From positions 62,001 through 126,000 of the forward strand of contig PHCC01000016.1 in NCBI GenBank assembly GCA_002842215.1: a DNA stretch of 64,000 bases. The letters are read 5' to 3'. Made by a program: the position numbers and the translations under genes. This DNA comes from Betaproteobacteria bacterium HGW-Betaproteobacteria-9. Its GTDB lineage: Bacteria > Pseudomonadota > Gammaproteobacteria > Burkholderiales > Burkholderiaceae_C. Below are positions 49,280 to 57,426 of the stretch, piece after piece. Under the pieces are notes generated by a model that ran no database searches, was not told the origin of the DNA, and saw only the letters and a list, made by a program, of their open reading frames with translations. The number at the start of each line of letters is the position of its first letter. Position 1 is the stretch's first letter.

Positions 49280-50233
49280 ATGAAATACGTCTCCATGTTC
49301 GACAAGATTGACCTGCACCTGATCCGCGTGCTGTACACCGTGCTCACCGAGCGCAGCGTGTCGCGCGCGGCGTTGCGGCTGGGCATGTACCAGCCGGCGG
49401 TCAGCGCCTCGCTCAAACGCCTGCGCGAACTGGCCGGGGACCCGCTTTTGGTGCGTTCCGGGTCCGGCATGGTGCCCACGGTGGCCGGCTTGCGCATGAT
49501 CGAACCGGCGGCAGACATCCTGCGCAGCGCCGAGGTGCTGTTTTCAGATGCCCGCAGTTTCGACCCCGCCACCGCGCACCACACCTTCAGCCTGGCCGCC
49601 AGCGACTACCTGGACCCGCTGTTCCTGCCCCAGCTGGTGACCCAGATCAAGAGCCTGGCGCCGCAGTGCCCGATCGAGATCCACCCGCTGTCGGCCGACT
49701 CCGACTACCGCCACCACCTCGCCCAGGGCGACTTCGACGTGGTGATCGGCAACTGGCCTTTGCCACCCGGCGACCTGCACCTGGGCCGTTTGTTTGGCGA
49801 CGAGGTGGTGTGTCTGGTGTCGAACCAGCACCCGGCGGTGCGCCGCGGCTGGGACGTGGAGGCCTGGCTCAGCGCCGAACACATCGCCCCCACGCCCACC
49901 CACCCCGGCGCGCGCGGCGTGATCGACGACCACCTGGCCGCCAATGGCCTGGTGCGCAATATCACCGCGCGCTGCCCGCACTTCGGGCTCATCCCGGCCA
50001 TGGTGGCGGGCAGCCTGCTGGTGCTGACCACGGGGCGCCAGTATTGCGAGCGCTACACCGGCGTGCTGCCGGTGCAGGTGCTGCCGTGCCCGGTGGAATT
50101 TCCCCGCATGATGTATTACCAGCTCTGGCACGAACGCACACACGCCTCCAGCGCCGGGCGCTGGTTGCGCGAACAGATCAAGGGCGTGGCCGCCGCGCTG
50201 CGCCGCCCGGACGCCGCCGCAGCAGCAGCCTGA
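49280..50233 (+). CDS. LysR-family regulator of the purine locus
   Basis: A 317-residue LysR-type protein with an N-terminal HTH (SVSRAALRLGMYQPAVSASLKRLREL, residues about 25-50) and an effector-binding domain. The start may be ATG 49295, closer to the HTH. The alanine-rich C-terminus is low complexity. It is divergent from xdhAB and lies 19 bases before the nucleoside transporter operon, so it probably regulates purine uptake and oxidation, perhaps with a purine or a purine catabolite as inducer. Confidence 0.9.
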   Translation: MKYVSMFDKIDLHLIRVLYTVLTERSVSRAALRLGMYQPAVSASLKRLRELAGDPLLVRSGSGMVPTVAGLRMIEPAADILRSAEVLFSDARSFDPATAHHTFSLAASDYLDPLFLPQLVTQIKSLAPQCPIEIHPLSADSDYRHHLAQGDFDVVIGNWPLPPGDLHLGRLFGDEVVCLVSNQHPAVRRGWDVEAWLSAEHIAPTPTHPGARGVIDDHLAANGLVRNITARCPHFGLIPAMVAGSLLVLTTGRQYCERYTGVLPVQVLPCPVEFPRMMYYQLWHERTHASSAGRWLREQIKGVAAALRRPDAAAAAA

Positions 50234-50252
50234 ACACCCAAGAGGAGACCCC

Positions 50253-51806
50253 GTGACCACGCCACGATTGCAACTCACCGGCATCACCAAGCGCTACCCC
50301 GGCGTGGTGGCCAACAGCGGCGTCTCGCTCAGCGTGGCGCCGGGTCAGATCCACGCCGTGCTGGGCGAAAACGGCGCCGGCAAATCCACGCTGATGAAGA
50401 TCATCTACGGCTCGGTCAAACCCGACGAGGGTTCGGTCATGTTCAACGGCCGGCCGGTGCACGTGCGCAACCCGCAGGAAGCTCGGGCACTGGGCATCAG
50501 CATGGTGTTCCAGCACTTCAGTCTGTTCGACACGCTGACCGTGGCCGAAAACGTCTGGCTCGGACTGGACAAATCGCTCACGCTCTCCGAGGTCAGCGCC
50601 AGCATCGACGTCACCGCTTCCCAGTACGGCCTGGACATCGACCCCAAGCGCCCGGTGCACACGCTCAGCGTGGGCGAGATGCAGCGGGTGGAGATCATCC
50701 GTGCGCTGCTCACCAACCCGCAGTTGCTGATCCTGGACGAGCCGACCTCGGTGCTCACGCCGCAGGCGGTTGAGAAGCTGTTTGTGGTGCTCAACAAGCT
50801 GGCGGCCGAAGGCTGCAGCATCCTCTACATCAGCCACAAGCTGCACGAAATCCGCGAACTTTGCACCGCCTGCACCGTGCTGCGCGGCGGCCAGGTCACC
50901 GGGGTGTGCGACCCGCGCGAAGAAAGCAACGCCTCGCTCTCGCGGTTGATGATCGGCGCCGAGCCGCCGGCCCTCGAAGTGCGGGCGCTCAACGCGGGGA
51001 CTGCAGTGCTGGAAGTGAAGGGCCTGACGTTGGCGAGCGACGATCCCTTTGGCACGGATCTGGCCGACATCGCACTCACCGTGCGCAGTGGCGAGGTGGT
51101 GGGTATTGCGGGGGTGTCGGGAAATGGCCAGAGCGAACTGCTGTTTTCGCTCTCGGGCGAAGACCGCCGCGCGCCCGCGGGCAGCATCCGGGTGACGGGA
51201 CAGGACGCTTCGCACTTCGGGCCGGGCAAGCGCCGCGCACTGGGCCTGCATTTTGTGCCCGAAGAACGGCTGGGCCGCGGCGCCGTGCCCACGCTTTCGC
51301 TGGCGCACAACCTGCTGCTGTCGCGGCGCGACGCGCTGGGCCCGGGCGGCTGGCTCAAGCTCGGCGCGCTGAAAGCCCAGGCGACCAACATCATCCAGCG
51401 CTACAACGTCAAGGCCAACGGGCCCGACGCGGCGGCCAAATCGCTCTCGGGCGGCAACCTGCAGAAGTTCATCGTCGGCCGCGAGATTGAGGCCAAGCCC
51501 AGGCTGTTGATCGTCAGCCAGCCCACCTGGGGTGTTGACGTGGGCGCTGCGGCGCAGATCCGCGGCGAGATCCTGGCCCTGCGCGACGCCGGTTGTGCGG
51601 TGCTGGTGGTGAGCGAAGAACTGGACGAGCTGTTCGAGATCAGCGACCGCCTGCACGTGATCGCCAAGGGGCGGCTCTCGCCCAGCATGGACCGGGCCGA
51701 CGCCACCATCGAGCGCATCGGCGAATGGATGTCGGGCCTGTGGGATGCCCCCTCAGGCGCCGCCTCAGAACACAACAAGAAGGAGACCGCCCATGCTGCG
51801 GCTTGA
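50253..51806 (+). CDS. BMP-type purine/nucleoside ABC transporter ATP-binding protein
   Basis: A 517-residue double ABC ATPase like those of nucleoside importers (NupO/NupA-type). The N-terminal half has Walker A GENGAGKSTL, a signature-like LSVGEMQR and Walker B LLILDEPTSVL. The C-terminal half has a degenerate Walker A region GVSGNGQSE, signature LSGGNLQK and IVSQPTWGVD. GTG 50253 follows AGAGGAGA. It overlaps the permease gene by 14 bases and forms an operon with two permeases and a lipoprotein. Confidence 0.93.
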   Translation: MTTPRLQLTGITKRYPGVVANSGVSLSVAPGQIHAVLGENGAGKSTLMKIIYGSVKPDEGSVMFNGRPVHVRNPQEARALGISMVFQHFSLFDTLTVAENVWLGLDKSLTLSEVSASIDVTASQYGLDIDPKRPVHTLSVGEMQRVEIIRALLTNPQLLILDEPTSVLTPQAVEKLFVVLNKLAAEGCSILYISHKLHEIRELCTACTVLRGGQVTGVCDPREESNASLSRLMIGAEPPALEVRALNAGTAVLEVKGLTLASDDPFGTDLADIALTVRSGEVVGIAGVSGNGQSELLFSLSGEDRRAPAGSIRVTGQDASHFGPGKRRALGLHFVPEERLGRGAVPTLSLAHNLLLSRRDALGPGGWLKLGALKAQATNIIQRYNVKANGPDAAAKSLSGGNLQKFIVGREIEAKPRLLIVSQPTWGVDVGAAAQIRGEILALRDAGCAVLVVSEELDELFEISDRLHVIAKGRLSPSMDRADATIERIGEWMSGLWDAPSGAASEHNKKETAHAAA

Positions 51807-52848
51807 AGTCCGTCCCCAGCCCTCGGCGCGCTGGGGCTACGCCTCGCCGCTGCTGGCGCTGGCCATCACGGTGGTGATCGGCGTGATCCTGTTCGCCGTG
51901 CTCGGTAAAGACCCGGTGCGGGGTCTGCAGGTGTTTTTCTGGGAGCCGATCAAGAGCACCTACGCGCTGTCGGAGCTGATGGTCAAGGCCACGCCCTTGC
52001 TGATCATCGCGCTGGGGCTGGCGGTGTGTTTCCGCTCCAACGTGTGGAACATCGGCGCCGAGGGCCAGTACCTGATCGGTGCCATCTTCGCCGCCGGGGT
52101 GGCCCTCACCGCCGACAAGACCACCGGACCCTGGATCGTCCCGGCCATCATCGTGGCCGGCATTCTGGGCGGCATGTTCTGGGCCGGCATCACGGCGCTG
52201 CTGCGCGACCGTTTCAATGCCAACGAAATTCTGGTCAGCCTGATGCTGGTCTATGTGGCGATCCAGGTGCTGAACTTCCTGGTCTATGGCCCGTGGAAGG
52301 ACCCGCTGGGCTACAACTTCCCGCAGACCAAGACCTTCGAGTCGGTCACGCAGATTCCCAAGCTGATGCAGGGCTCCCGCGTCAACATTGGCCTGCTGCT
52401 GGCACTCGCCGGCGTGGCCGCGGTCTGGGTCTTCCTGTTCCGCACCTACGCGGGTTATGCCCAGCTGGTGGGCGGCCTGGCGCCAGCGGCGGCCCGTTAC
52501 GCCGGCTTCTCCTCGCGCAAGGCCCTGTGGATCGCGCTGCTCACTTCGGGCGGTGCTGCCGGCCTGGCCGGTGCGCTGGAGGTGGCGGGCCCGATCGGCC
52601 AGCTCACGCCCTACGTGCCGGCTGGCTACGGCTTCGCGGCCATCATCGTGGCCTTTGTGGGGCGGCTGCACCCGGTGGGCATCGTGTTCTCGGCCATCCT
52701 CATGAGCATGTTCTACATCGGCGGTGAGCTGGCGCAGTCGCGCCTGGGTCTGCCGAAATCGATCACCGGTGTGTTCCAGGGGCTGCTGCTGTTTGCGCTG
52801 CTGGCCTGCGACACGCTCATTGCGTACCGCCTAGTCTGGAAGAAGTGA
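51793..52848 (+). CDS. Purine/nucleoside ABC transporter permease 1
   Basis: A 351-residue membrane protein of the branched-chain/ribose-type permease family, with eight to ten hydrophobic helices. Hallmarks are GLAVCFRSNVWNIGAEGQYLIGA and the later PYVPAGYGFAAIIVAFVGRLHP, both typical of BMP-linked nucleoside permeases (NupP-type). AAGGAGA precedes the start. It is paired with the permease encoded two bases downstream. Confidence 0.93.
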   Translation: MLRLEVRPQPSARWGYASPLLALAITVVIGVILFAVLGKDPVRGLQVFFWEPIKSTYALSELMVKATPLLIIALGLAVCFRSNVWNIGAEGQYLIGAIFAAGVALTADKTTGPWIVPAIIVAGILGGMFWAGITALLRDRFNANEILVSLMLVYVAIQVLNFLVYGPWKDPLGYNFPQTKTFESVTQIPKLMQGSRVNIGLLLALAGVAAVWVFLFRTYAGYAQLVGGLAPAAARYAGFSSRKALWIALLTSGGAAGLAGALEVAGPIGQLTPYVPAGYGFAAIIVAFVGRLHPVGIVFSAILMSMFYIGGELAQSRLGLPKSITGVFQGLLLFALLACDTLIAYRLVWKK

Positions 52849-52850
52849 TC

Positions 52851-53732
52851 ATGGAATCCATTGCTCTCCTCATCGGCTCGTCGCTCAACGCGGGCACCGT
52901 GCTGGCCATCGCTTCGCTGGGCCTGCTGATCAACGAAAAGGCCGGTATCGTCAACCTCGGTGCCGAGGGCATGATGCTCTGCGCCGCGCTGGCCGGATTC
53001 GCCACCGTGGTGCACACCGGCAGCACGGTGGCCGGCTTTGCCGCGGGCATGGCGGCGGGCGCTTTTCTGGCGGCCATCTTTGGCGGCCTGGTGATCTGGC
53101 TCAACACCAACCAGTACGCCACCGGTCTGGCGCTGTCGTTGTTCGGCGCGGGATTTTCCGCCTTCGCGGGCAGCAGCTATGTGCAGGAAAAGCTGCCCGA
53201 GCAGGCGCAGTTCGTGGTTCCCGTGCTGGGCGACATACCGCTGGTGGGTCCGGCATTGTTTCGCCACCATCCCATGGTCTACCTCTGCATCGGCATCGTG
53301 GTCGGCCTGATCTGGTTCCTCTACCGCACGCGCGCCGGCCTGGTGCTGCGCAGTGTGGGCGAGAGCCCGGAGTCGGCGCACGCGCTGGGTTACCCGGTGC
53401 GCCGCATCCGGCTGATGGCGGTGATGGCCGGTGGCGCGCTCTGCGGGCTGGCGGGCGCCTATGTGTCCACCATCTACACGCCGCTGTGGGTGGAAGGCAT
53501 GATCGCCGGCAAGGGCTGGATCGCGCTGGCGCTCACCACCTTCGCCACCTGGCGCCCGGCACGCGTGTTGCTTGGTGCTTACCTGTTCGGTGGCGCGCAA
53601 CCCGACCTGGATCCGCATCAACATGCCGACATCCATCGGAAAGCCCTTCTATCCCGGCGCATAATCTTTTTTGGTTTTTGTCACTGTTTCCGTTACCACC
53701 AACTCTCCCAACAAAGAGGTTTCCATGACTGA
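52851..53732 (+). CDS. Purine/nucleoside ABC transporter permease 2, C-terminus lost by an out-of-frame deletion
   Basis: A 293-residue frame. Up to about 53594 it is a normal NupQ-type permease (LGLLINEKAGIVNLGAEGMMLCAAL, GKGWIALALTTFATWRPARVLLGAYLFGG). The family then continues with a helix of about 37 residues and ends RNPTWIRINMPTS...YPGA. Here YLFGG is joined directly to DNA encoding RNPTWIRINMP in another frame (from 53596, stop at 53662). About 110 bases are therefore missing, and translation runs on in a foreign frame to 53732, overlapping the next gene. The last helix is absent and function is doubtful unless this is an assembly artefact. Confidence 0.85.
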   Translation: MESIALLIGSSLNAGTVLAIASLGLLINEKAGIVNLGAEGMMLCAALAGFATVVHTGSTVAGFAAGMAAGAFLAAIFGGLVIWLNTNQYATGLALSLFGAGFSAFAGSSYVQEKLPEQAQFVVPVLGDIPLVGPALFRHHPMVYLCIGIVVGLIWFLYRTRAGLVLRSVGESPESAHALGYPVRRIRLMAVMAGGALCGLAGAYVSTIYTPLWVEGMIAGKGWIALALTTFATWRPARVLLGAYLFGGAQPDLDPHQHADIHRKALLSRRIIFFGFCHCFRYHQLSQQRGFHD

Positions 53733-54870
53733 CCTGAGCAAACGTTCCCTGATGAAGCTTGCGGCCCTGACGGCCGTGGCCAGCGCCGTGCTGATCGGCT
53801 GCGGCAAGAAGGAAGAAGCTGCGCCTGCACCGGCTCCGGCACCCGCTGCGGCCGAGGCGCCCAAGGCCGAGCCGCTGAAGATCGCGTTTGCCTATGTCGG
53901 CCCGGTGGGGGACGGTGGCTGGACCTTCGCGCACGACAACGGCCGCAAGGCGGTCGAGGCCGAGTTTGGTGACAAGGTCGTGACCAGCTTCGTTGAAAAC
54001 GTGCCCGAGAGCGCCGACGCCGAGCGCGTGATCCGTGACCTGGCCAGCCAGGGCAACAAGCTGGTGTTCGGCACCACCTTCGGCTATATGGAGCCCATGC
54101 TCAAGGTCGCACCCGACTTCGCCGACGTGAAGTTCGAGCACGCCACCGGCTACAAGACGGCCGCCAACATGCGCACCTACGACAGCCGCACCTACGAGGG
54201 TGCCTACATGGCTGGCGTGATCGCCGGTTCCATGACCAAGACCAACACGCTGGGCGTGGTGGCGTCGATCCCAATTCCCGAGGTGATCCGCAACATCAAC
54301 AGCTTCACGCTGGGTGCGCAGTCGGTCAACCCCAAGGTCAAGACCAAGGTGGTCTGGGTCAACGGCTGGTTCGACCCACCGAAGGAAACCGAAGCCGCGA
54401 CCTCGCTGATCAACGGCGGCGCCGACGTGCTGATGCAGAACACCGATTCGTCCGCCGTGCTGCAGACCGCGGAAAAGCTGGGCAAGCGTGCCTTCGGCTG
54501 GGACTCCGACATGACCGCCTACGGCCCCAAGGCCCACCTGGGTTCGGCCGTGATCAACTGGGGTCCGTACTACATCAAGGCCGTGAAGGATGCGCTGGAA
54601 GGCACCTGGAGCACCGGCGGCGTCTGGTGGGGTCACAAGGAAGGTGCCATCGACATGGTGTCCATTGCCGAAGACGTGCCCGCTGAAGCCAAGGCCAAGA
54701 TCGACACGGTCAAGGCCGGCCTGAAAGATGGCAGCTTCGCCATCTGGAAAGGGCCACTCCTGGATCAGGATGGCAAGGAAGTGCTGGCCAAGGACGTGGT
54801 CGCTGACGACAAGTTCCTTGGCGGCGTGAAGTTCTACGTGAAGGGTGTGGAAGGCAAGCTGCCGAACTGA
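53725..54870 (+). CDS. BMP-family purine/nucleoside-binding lipoprotein 1
   Basis: A 381-residue substrate-binding lipoprotein. The signal ends in a lipobox (SAVLIGC, Cys near residue 26) followed by an Ala/Pro linker. The BMP (PnrA-like) fold shows AFAYVGPVGDGGWTFAHDNGRKA, FGTTFGYMEP, SRTYEGAYMAGVIAGSM and GWDSDM. BMP proteins bind purine nucleosides or related compounds. The gene follows AAAGAGG and ends the transporter operon. It is a paralogue of the gene at 57427. Confidence 0.93.
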   Translation: MTDLSKRSLMKLAALTAVASAVLIGCGKKEEAAPAPAPAPAAAEAPKAEPLKIAFAYVGPVGDGGWTFAHDNGRKAVEAEFGDKVVTSFVENVPESADAERVIRDLASQGNKLVFGTTFGYMEPMLKVAPDFADVKFEHATGYKTAANMRTYDSRTYEGAYMAGVIAGSMTKTNTLGVVASIPIPEVIRNINSFTLGAQSVNPKVKTKVVWVNGWFDPPKETEAATSLINGGADVLMQNTDSSAVLQTAEKLGKRAFGWDSDMTAYGPKAHLGSAVINWGPYYIKAVKDALEGTWSTGGVWWGHKEGAIDMVSIAEDVPAEAKAKIDTVKAGLKDGSFAIWKGPLLDQDGKEVLAKDVVADDKFLGGVKFYVKGVEGKLPN

Positions 54871-54875
54871 GCCCA

Positions 54876-54945
54876 CCCCTGCCGCGCCATGGGCGCGACC
54901 CCCTCAAGGGGGCGATGCGAGTGGCCCGGCGAAGCCGGTTCCACC
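54876..54945. repeat. Dispersed GC-rich intergenic repeat
   Basis: Contains GCGACCCCCTCAAGGGGGCG, identical in its core to the copy at 56126. It lies just after the BMP lipoprotein gene. Same family as the copies at 7655, 17868 and 60010. Confidence 0.65.
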
Positions 54946-55018
54946 GCATCCTGGGAAAAGCCACTCGCTTCGGACACATTGCAGATCGACGACCGTCGGA
55001 CCTGCGGTGCCCTGGCCC

Positions 55019-55047
55019 AAAGCCGCTGCATCTGCAGCGGCTTTTTC
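55019..55047 (+). terminator. Rho-independent terminator ahead of the Rieske gene
   Basis: AAGCCGCTGCA (55020-55030) and TGCAGCGGCTT (55033-55043) form a tight hairpin followed by TTTCG. It should end the nucleoside transporter transcript. It lies only 14 bases before the Rieske start and its Shine-Dalgarno (GGAGG), so it could act as an attenuator for that gene. Confidence 0.75.
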
Positions 55048-55060
55048 GTTGGAGGATCAC

Positions 55061-56122
55061 ATGATCGAGAAACAACTCTGGCATCCGGTGACCGCGTCGC
55101 ACAGGGTGCGCGATGCGCCGGTGGCGGTGGAGCTGCTGGGCAAGCCCGTGGTGCTCTGGCGCGAGCCGGGGCACGAGGGTGCGCCGGGTGTGGTGCACGC
55201 CTGGGCCGACCGCTGCCCGCACCGCGGGGCGAGTCTCTCGCTCGGTCGCGTGCTGAACCACCTGCACGGCGCGCGTCTGGAGTGCCCTTACCACGGCTGG
55301 CAGTTCGGTGGCGACACTGCGGCCCAGCAGGCGGTGGTGCCGGTGGCCGTGGGGCGTTGTGTGCATGTGCCGGCGGCACCGGTGTTTGAGCCGCCCGCAT
55401 CCCACTGCGCCACGGTGTTCGAGGCGGTGGAGTGCCACGGGCTGGTGTGGGTCCGCCTGCAGCGACCCGACCGGACCCGCGTGCCAGCGGCCCTGACGGA
55501 ACCCCCTGTGTTCGAACCCTGGAGCGATCCGCTCTGGCGCCAGGTGCTGTGTGGTCCCTACGAGGTGAACACCAGCGCGCCGCGCCTGGTCGAGAACTTC
55601 CTGGACCTGAGCCATTTCGGTTTTGTGCACGAGGGCTGGCTCGGTGAGCGCAGCCATGCGCAGGTGGAAACAGGGCGGGTGGAGGAGGGCGCCGACGGTC
55701 TGGTGGCCCGCGACTGCAAGGCCTGGCAGCCGCGTGCCTACGCGGGCGCCAGCGAAGGTGGCTTCATCGCCTACCGCTACACCGTGCCGCACCCGTTTGC
55801 CGCGGTGCTACGCAAGGACGCGGCCGAGGGTGACCCGGTGAGCAACGCGATCGCGCTGTTCATCCGGCCCGACTCGGCGGCGAGTTGCACCGCCTGGTTC
55901 GCCATGGCCACGCTGGGCGACCTGTCGGACGACGAGGAACTGCGCGCTTTCCAGGACGCCGTGTTCGCGCAGGACCGCCCCATTGTCGAATCCCAGGTGC
56001 CCAAGACCCTGCCGATCGGTCAGGACGGGCCGATTGCCGAGGTGCACAGCCCGGCCGACCGCATGTCCAGCGCCTACCGGCGTTATCTGGCCCGGCTGGG
56101 TGTGTCTCTGGGCGTGTGTTGA
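55061..56122 (+). CDS. Rieske non-haem iron oxygenase, substrate unknown (purine-linked)
   Basis: A 353-residue oxygenase component. The Rieske cluster ligands are CPHRG (Cys52, His54) and CPYHGW (Cys75, His78). The mononuclear iron site is NFLDLSHFGFVHEG, giving the D-x2-H-x4-H pattern. Length and order match the vanillate/HpxD/NdmA group. It stands between a purine importer and adenine and guanine deaminases. That suggests a purine or methylxanthine substrate, as with HpxD (hypoxanthine oxidation in Klebsiella) or NdmA/B (methylxanthine demethylation). No reductase partner is in the window. Confidence 0.88.
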   Translation: MIEKQLWHPVTASHRVRDAPVAVELLGKPVVLWREPGHEGAPGVVHAWADRCPHRGASLSLGRVLNHLHGARLECPYHGWQFGGDTAAQQAVVPVAVGRCVHVPAAPVFEPPASHCATVFEAVECHGLVWVRLQRPDRTRVPAALTEPPVFEPWSDPLWRQVLCGPYEVNTSAPRLVENFLDLSHFGFVHEGWLGERSHAQVETGRVEEGADGLVARDCKAWQPRAYAGASEGGFIAYRYTVPHPFAAVLRKDAAEGDPVSNAIALFIRPDSAASCTAWFAMATLGDLSDDEELRAFQDAVFAQDRPIVESQVPKTLPIGQDGPIAEVHSPADRMSSAYRRYLARLGVSLGVC

Positions 56123-56125
56123 GAT

Positions 56126-56212
56126 GAACCACCCCCGCCGCGCTTCGCGCGACCCCCTCAAGGGGGCGGCACTGGCCGTCCGGCAAGGCCGGCCCGGCAG
56201 TGCCCTGGGCTG
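56126..56212. repeat. Dispersed GC-rich intergenic repeat
   Basis: Holds GCGACCCCCTCAAGGGGGCG and CCGGCAAGGCCGGCCCGGC, two nested palindromes. It lies immediately after the Rieske gene stop. The rest of the gap to 56289 holds an AT-richer stretch ahead of the deaminase gene with an AAGGAG ribosome site. Confidence 0.65.
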
Positions 56213-56289
56213 CACCGTTTCGTGCTTCGGGGTGTTGCTCCGGGACCATCGAACGCGGATATTTTTTTCTTGTCGTAAGGAGTCGAGCC

Positions 56290-57327
56290 ATGAAAAACCT
56301 CGCTGTTGAACGCGCCGTGGCCCTGGCGCGTGCCATTCCCAAGGCCGAGTTGCACATCCACATCGAGGGTTCGCTGGAGCCCGAGCTCATCTTTGCGCTG
56401 GCGCAGCGCAACGGCGTGCAGCTGCCGTACGCCGACGTCGAGGCCCTGCGCGCGGCCTACGCCTTCACCGACCTGCAGAGCTTCCTCGACATCTATTACG
56501 CCGGTGCCAGTGTGCTGCTGGAGGAGGCCGATTTTTACGACATGGCCTGGGCCTATTTCGAGCGGGCCAAGGCCGATCACGTCATTCACACCGAGATCTT
56601 TTTCGACCCGCAGACGCACACCGCGCGCGGCGTACCCATGGCAACCGTCATCCAGGGACTGTCACGCGCCTGTACCGACGCGCAGGCGAAGCTGGGCATC
56701 AGCTCGGCGCTGATCCTGTGTTTCCTGCGCCACCTGAGCGAAGCCGACGCGTTCGCCACGCTGGAAGCGGCCCTGCCGTACCGCGAACACTTCATCGGCG
56801 TGGGGCTGGACTCCAGCGAGGTGGACCACCCGCCCGAAAAGTTTGTGCGCGTGTTCGCACGCTGCCGTGAACTGGGTTTGCGCATCGTCGCGCACGCGGG
56901 CGAAGAGGGACCACCCGAGTACATCTGGGAAGCGCTGGAGCTGCTGCAGGCCGAACGCATCGACCACGGCGTGCGCTGCCTGGAGGACCCGGTGCTGGTG
57001 GCCGAACTGGCGAAACGCCGCACGCCGCTGACCGTGTGTCCGCTGTCCAACCTGAAGCTCTGCGTGGTGAACGATCTGGCCGACCACCCGATGAAACAGC
57101 TGCTCGACGCGGGCCTGTGCGCCACCGTCAATTCGGACGATCCGGCCTATTTCGGTGGCTACCTCAACGCGAACTTCGAACAGACCGTGCGGGCCCTTGC
57201 GCTGACGGAGGCCGACGTGATCACGCTGGCGAAAAACAGCTTTGAGGCGAGCTTTGTGAGCGACGCTGATCGCGCTGCCATGTTCGATGCCCTGGACCGT
57301 TCGGTGGGACAAGCGGCGCTGGCCTGA
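56290..57327 (+). CDS. add: Adenine/adenosine deaminase
   Basis: A 345-residue metal-dependent deaminase of the ADA superfamily. The metal motif is ELHIHIEGSLEPELIF; others are VAHAGEEGPPEYIWEALELL with the catalytic Glu, RIDHGVRCLED, PLTVCPLSNLKLC and VNSDDPAYFGGY. The details (LQSFLDIYYAGASVL, IFFDPQTHTARG) match the PA0148-type subgroup, which acts on adenine rather than adenosine. That would give hypoxanthine for xanthine dehydrogenase. The symbol follows the family; the substrate should be tested. Confidence 0.92.
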   Translation: MKNLAVERAVALARAIPKAELHIHIEGSLEPELIFALAQRNGVQLPYADVEALRAAYAFTDLQSFLDIYYAGASVLLEEADFYDMAWAYFERAKADHVIHTEIFFDPQTHTARGVPMATVIQGLSRACTDAQAKLGISSALILCFLRHLSEADAFATLEAALPYREHFIGVGLDSSEVDHPPEKFVRVFARCRELGLRIVAHAGEEGPPEYIWEALELLQAERIDHGVRCLEDPVLVAELAKRRTPLTVCPLSNLKLCVVNDLADHPMKQLLDAGLCATVNSDDPAYFGGYLNANFEQTVRALALTEADVITLAKNSFEASFVSDADRAAMFDALDRSVGQAALA

Positions 57328-57365
57328 ACCGGGGTTTCAAAGCCGCACGGTACAATTCGACCCCT

Positions 57366-57397
57366 GCGAGCCGGTGCTTCCCCGGCTCGCTTTTTTT
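57366..57397 (+). terminator. Strong hairpin terminator or attenuator before BMP gene 2
   Basis: GCGAGCCGG (57366-57374) pairs with CCGGCTCGC (57382-57390), followed by seven T residues. A TACAAT hexamer at 57351-57356 lies just upstream, so a transcript beginning there would meet the terminator within its first 40 bases. This could be an end signal for the deaminase gene, or attenuation of the BMP gene at 57427. Confidence 0.8.
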
Positions 57398-57426
57398 GTC
57401 CTTCGGAAGCCATGTAGAGGAACACC

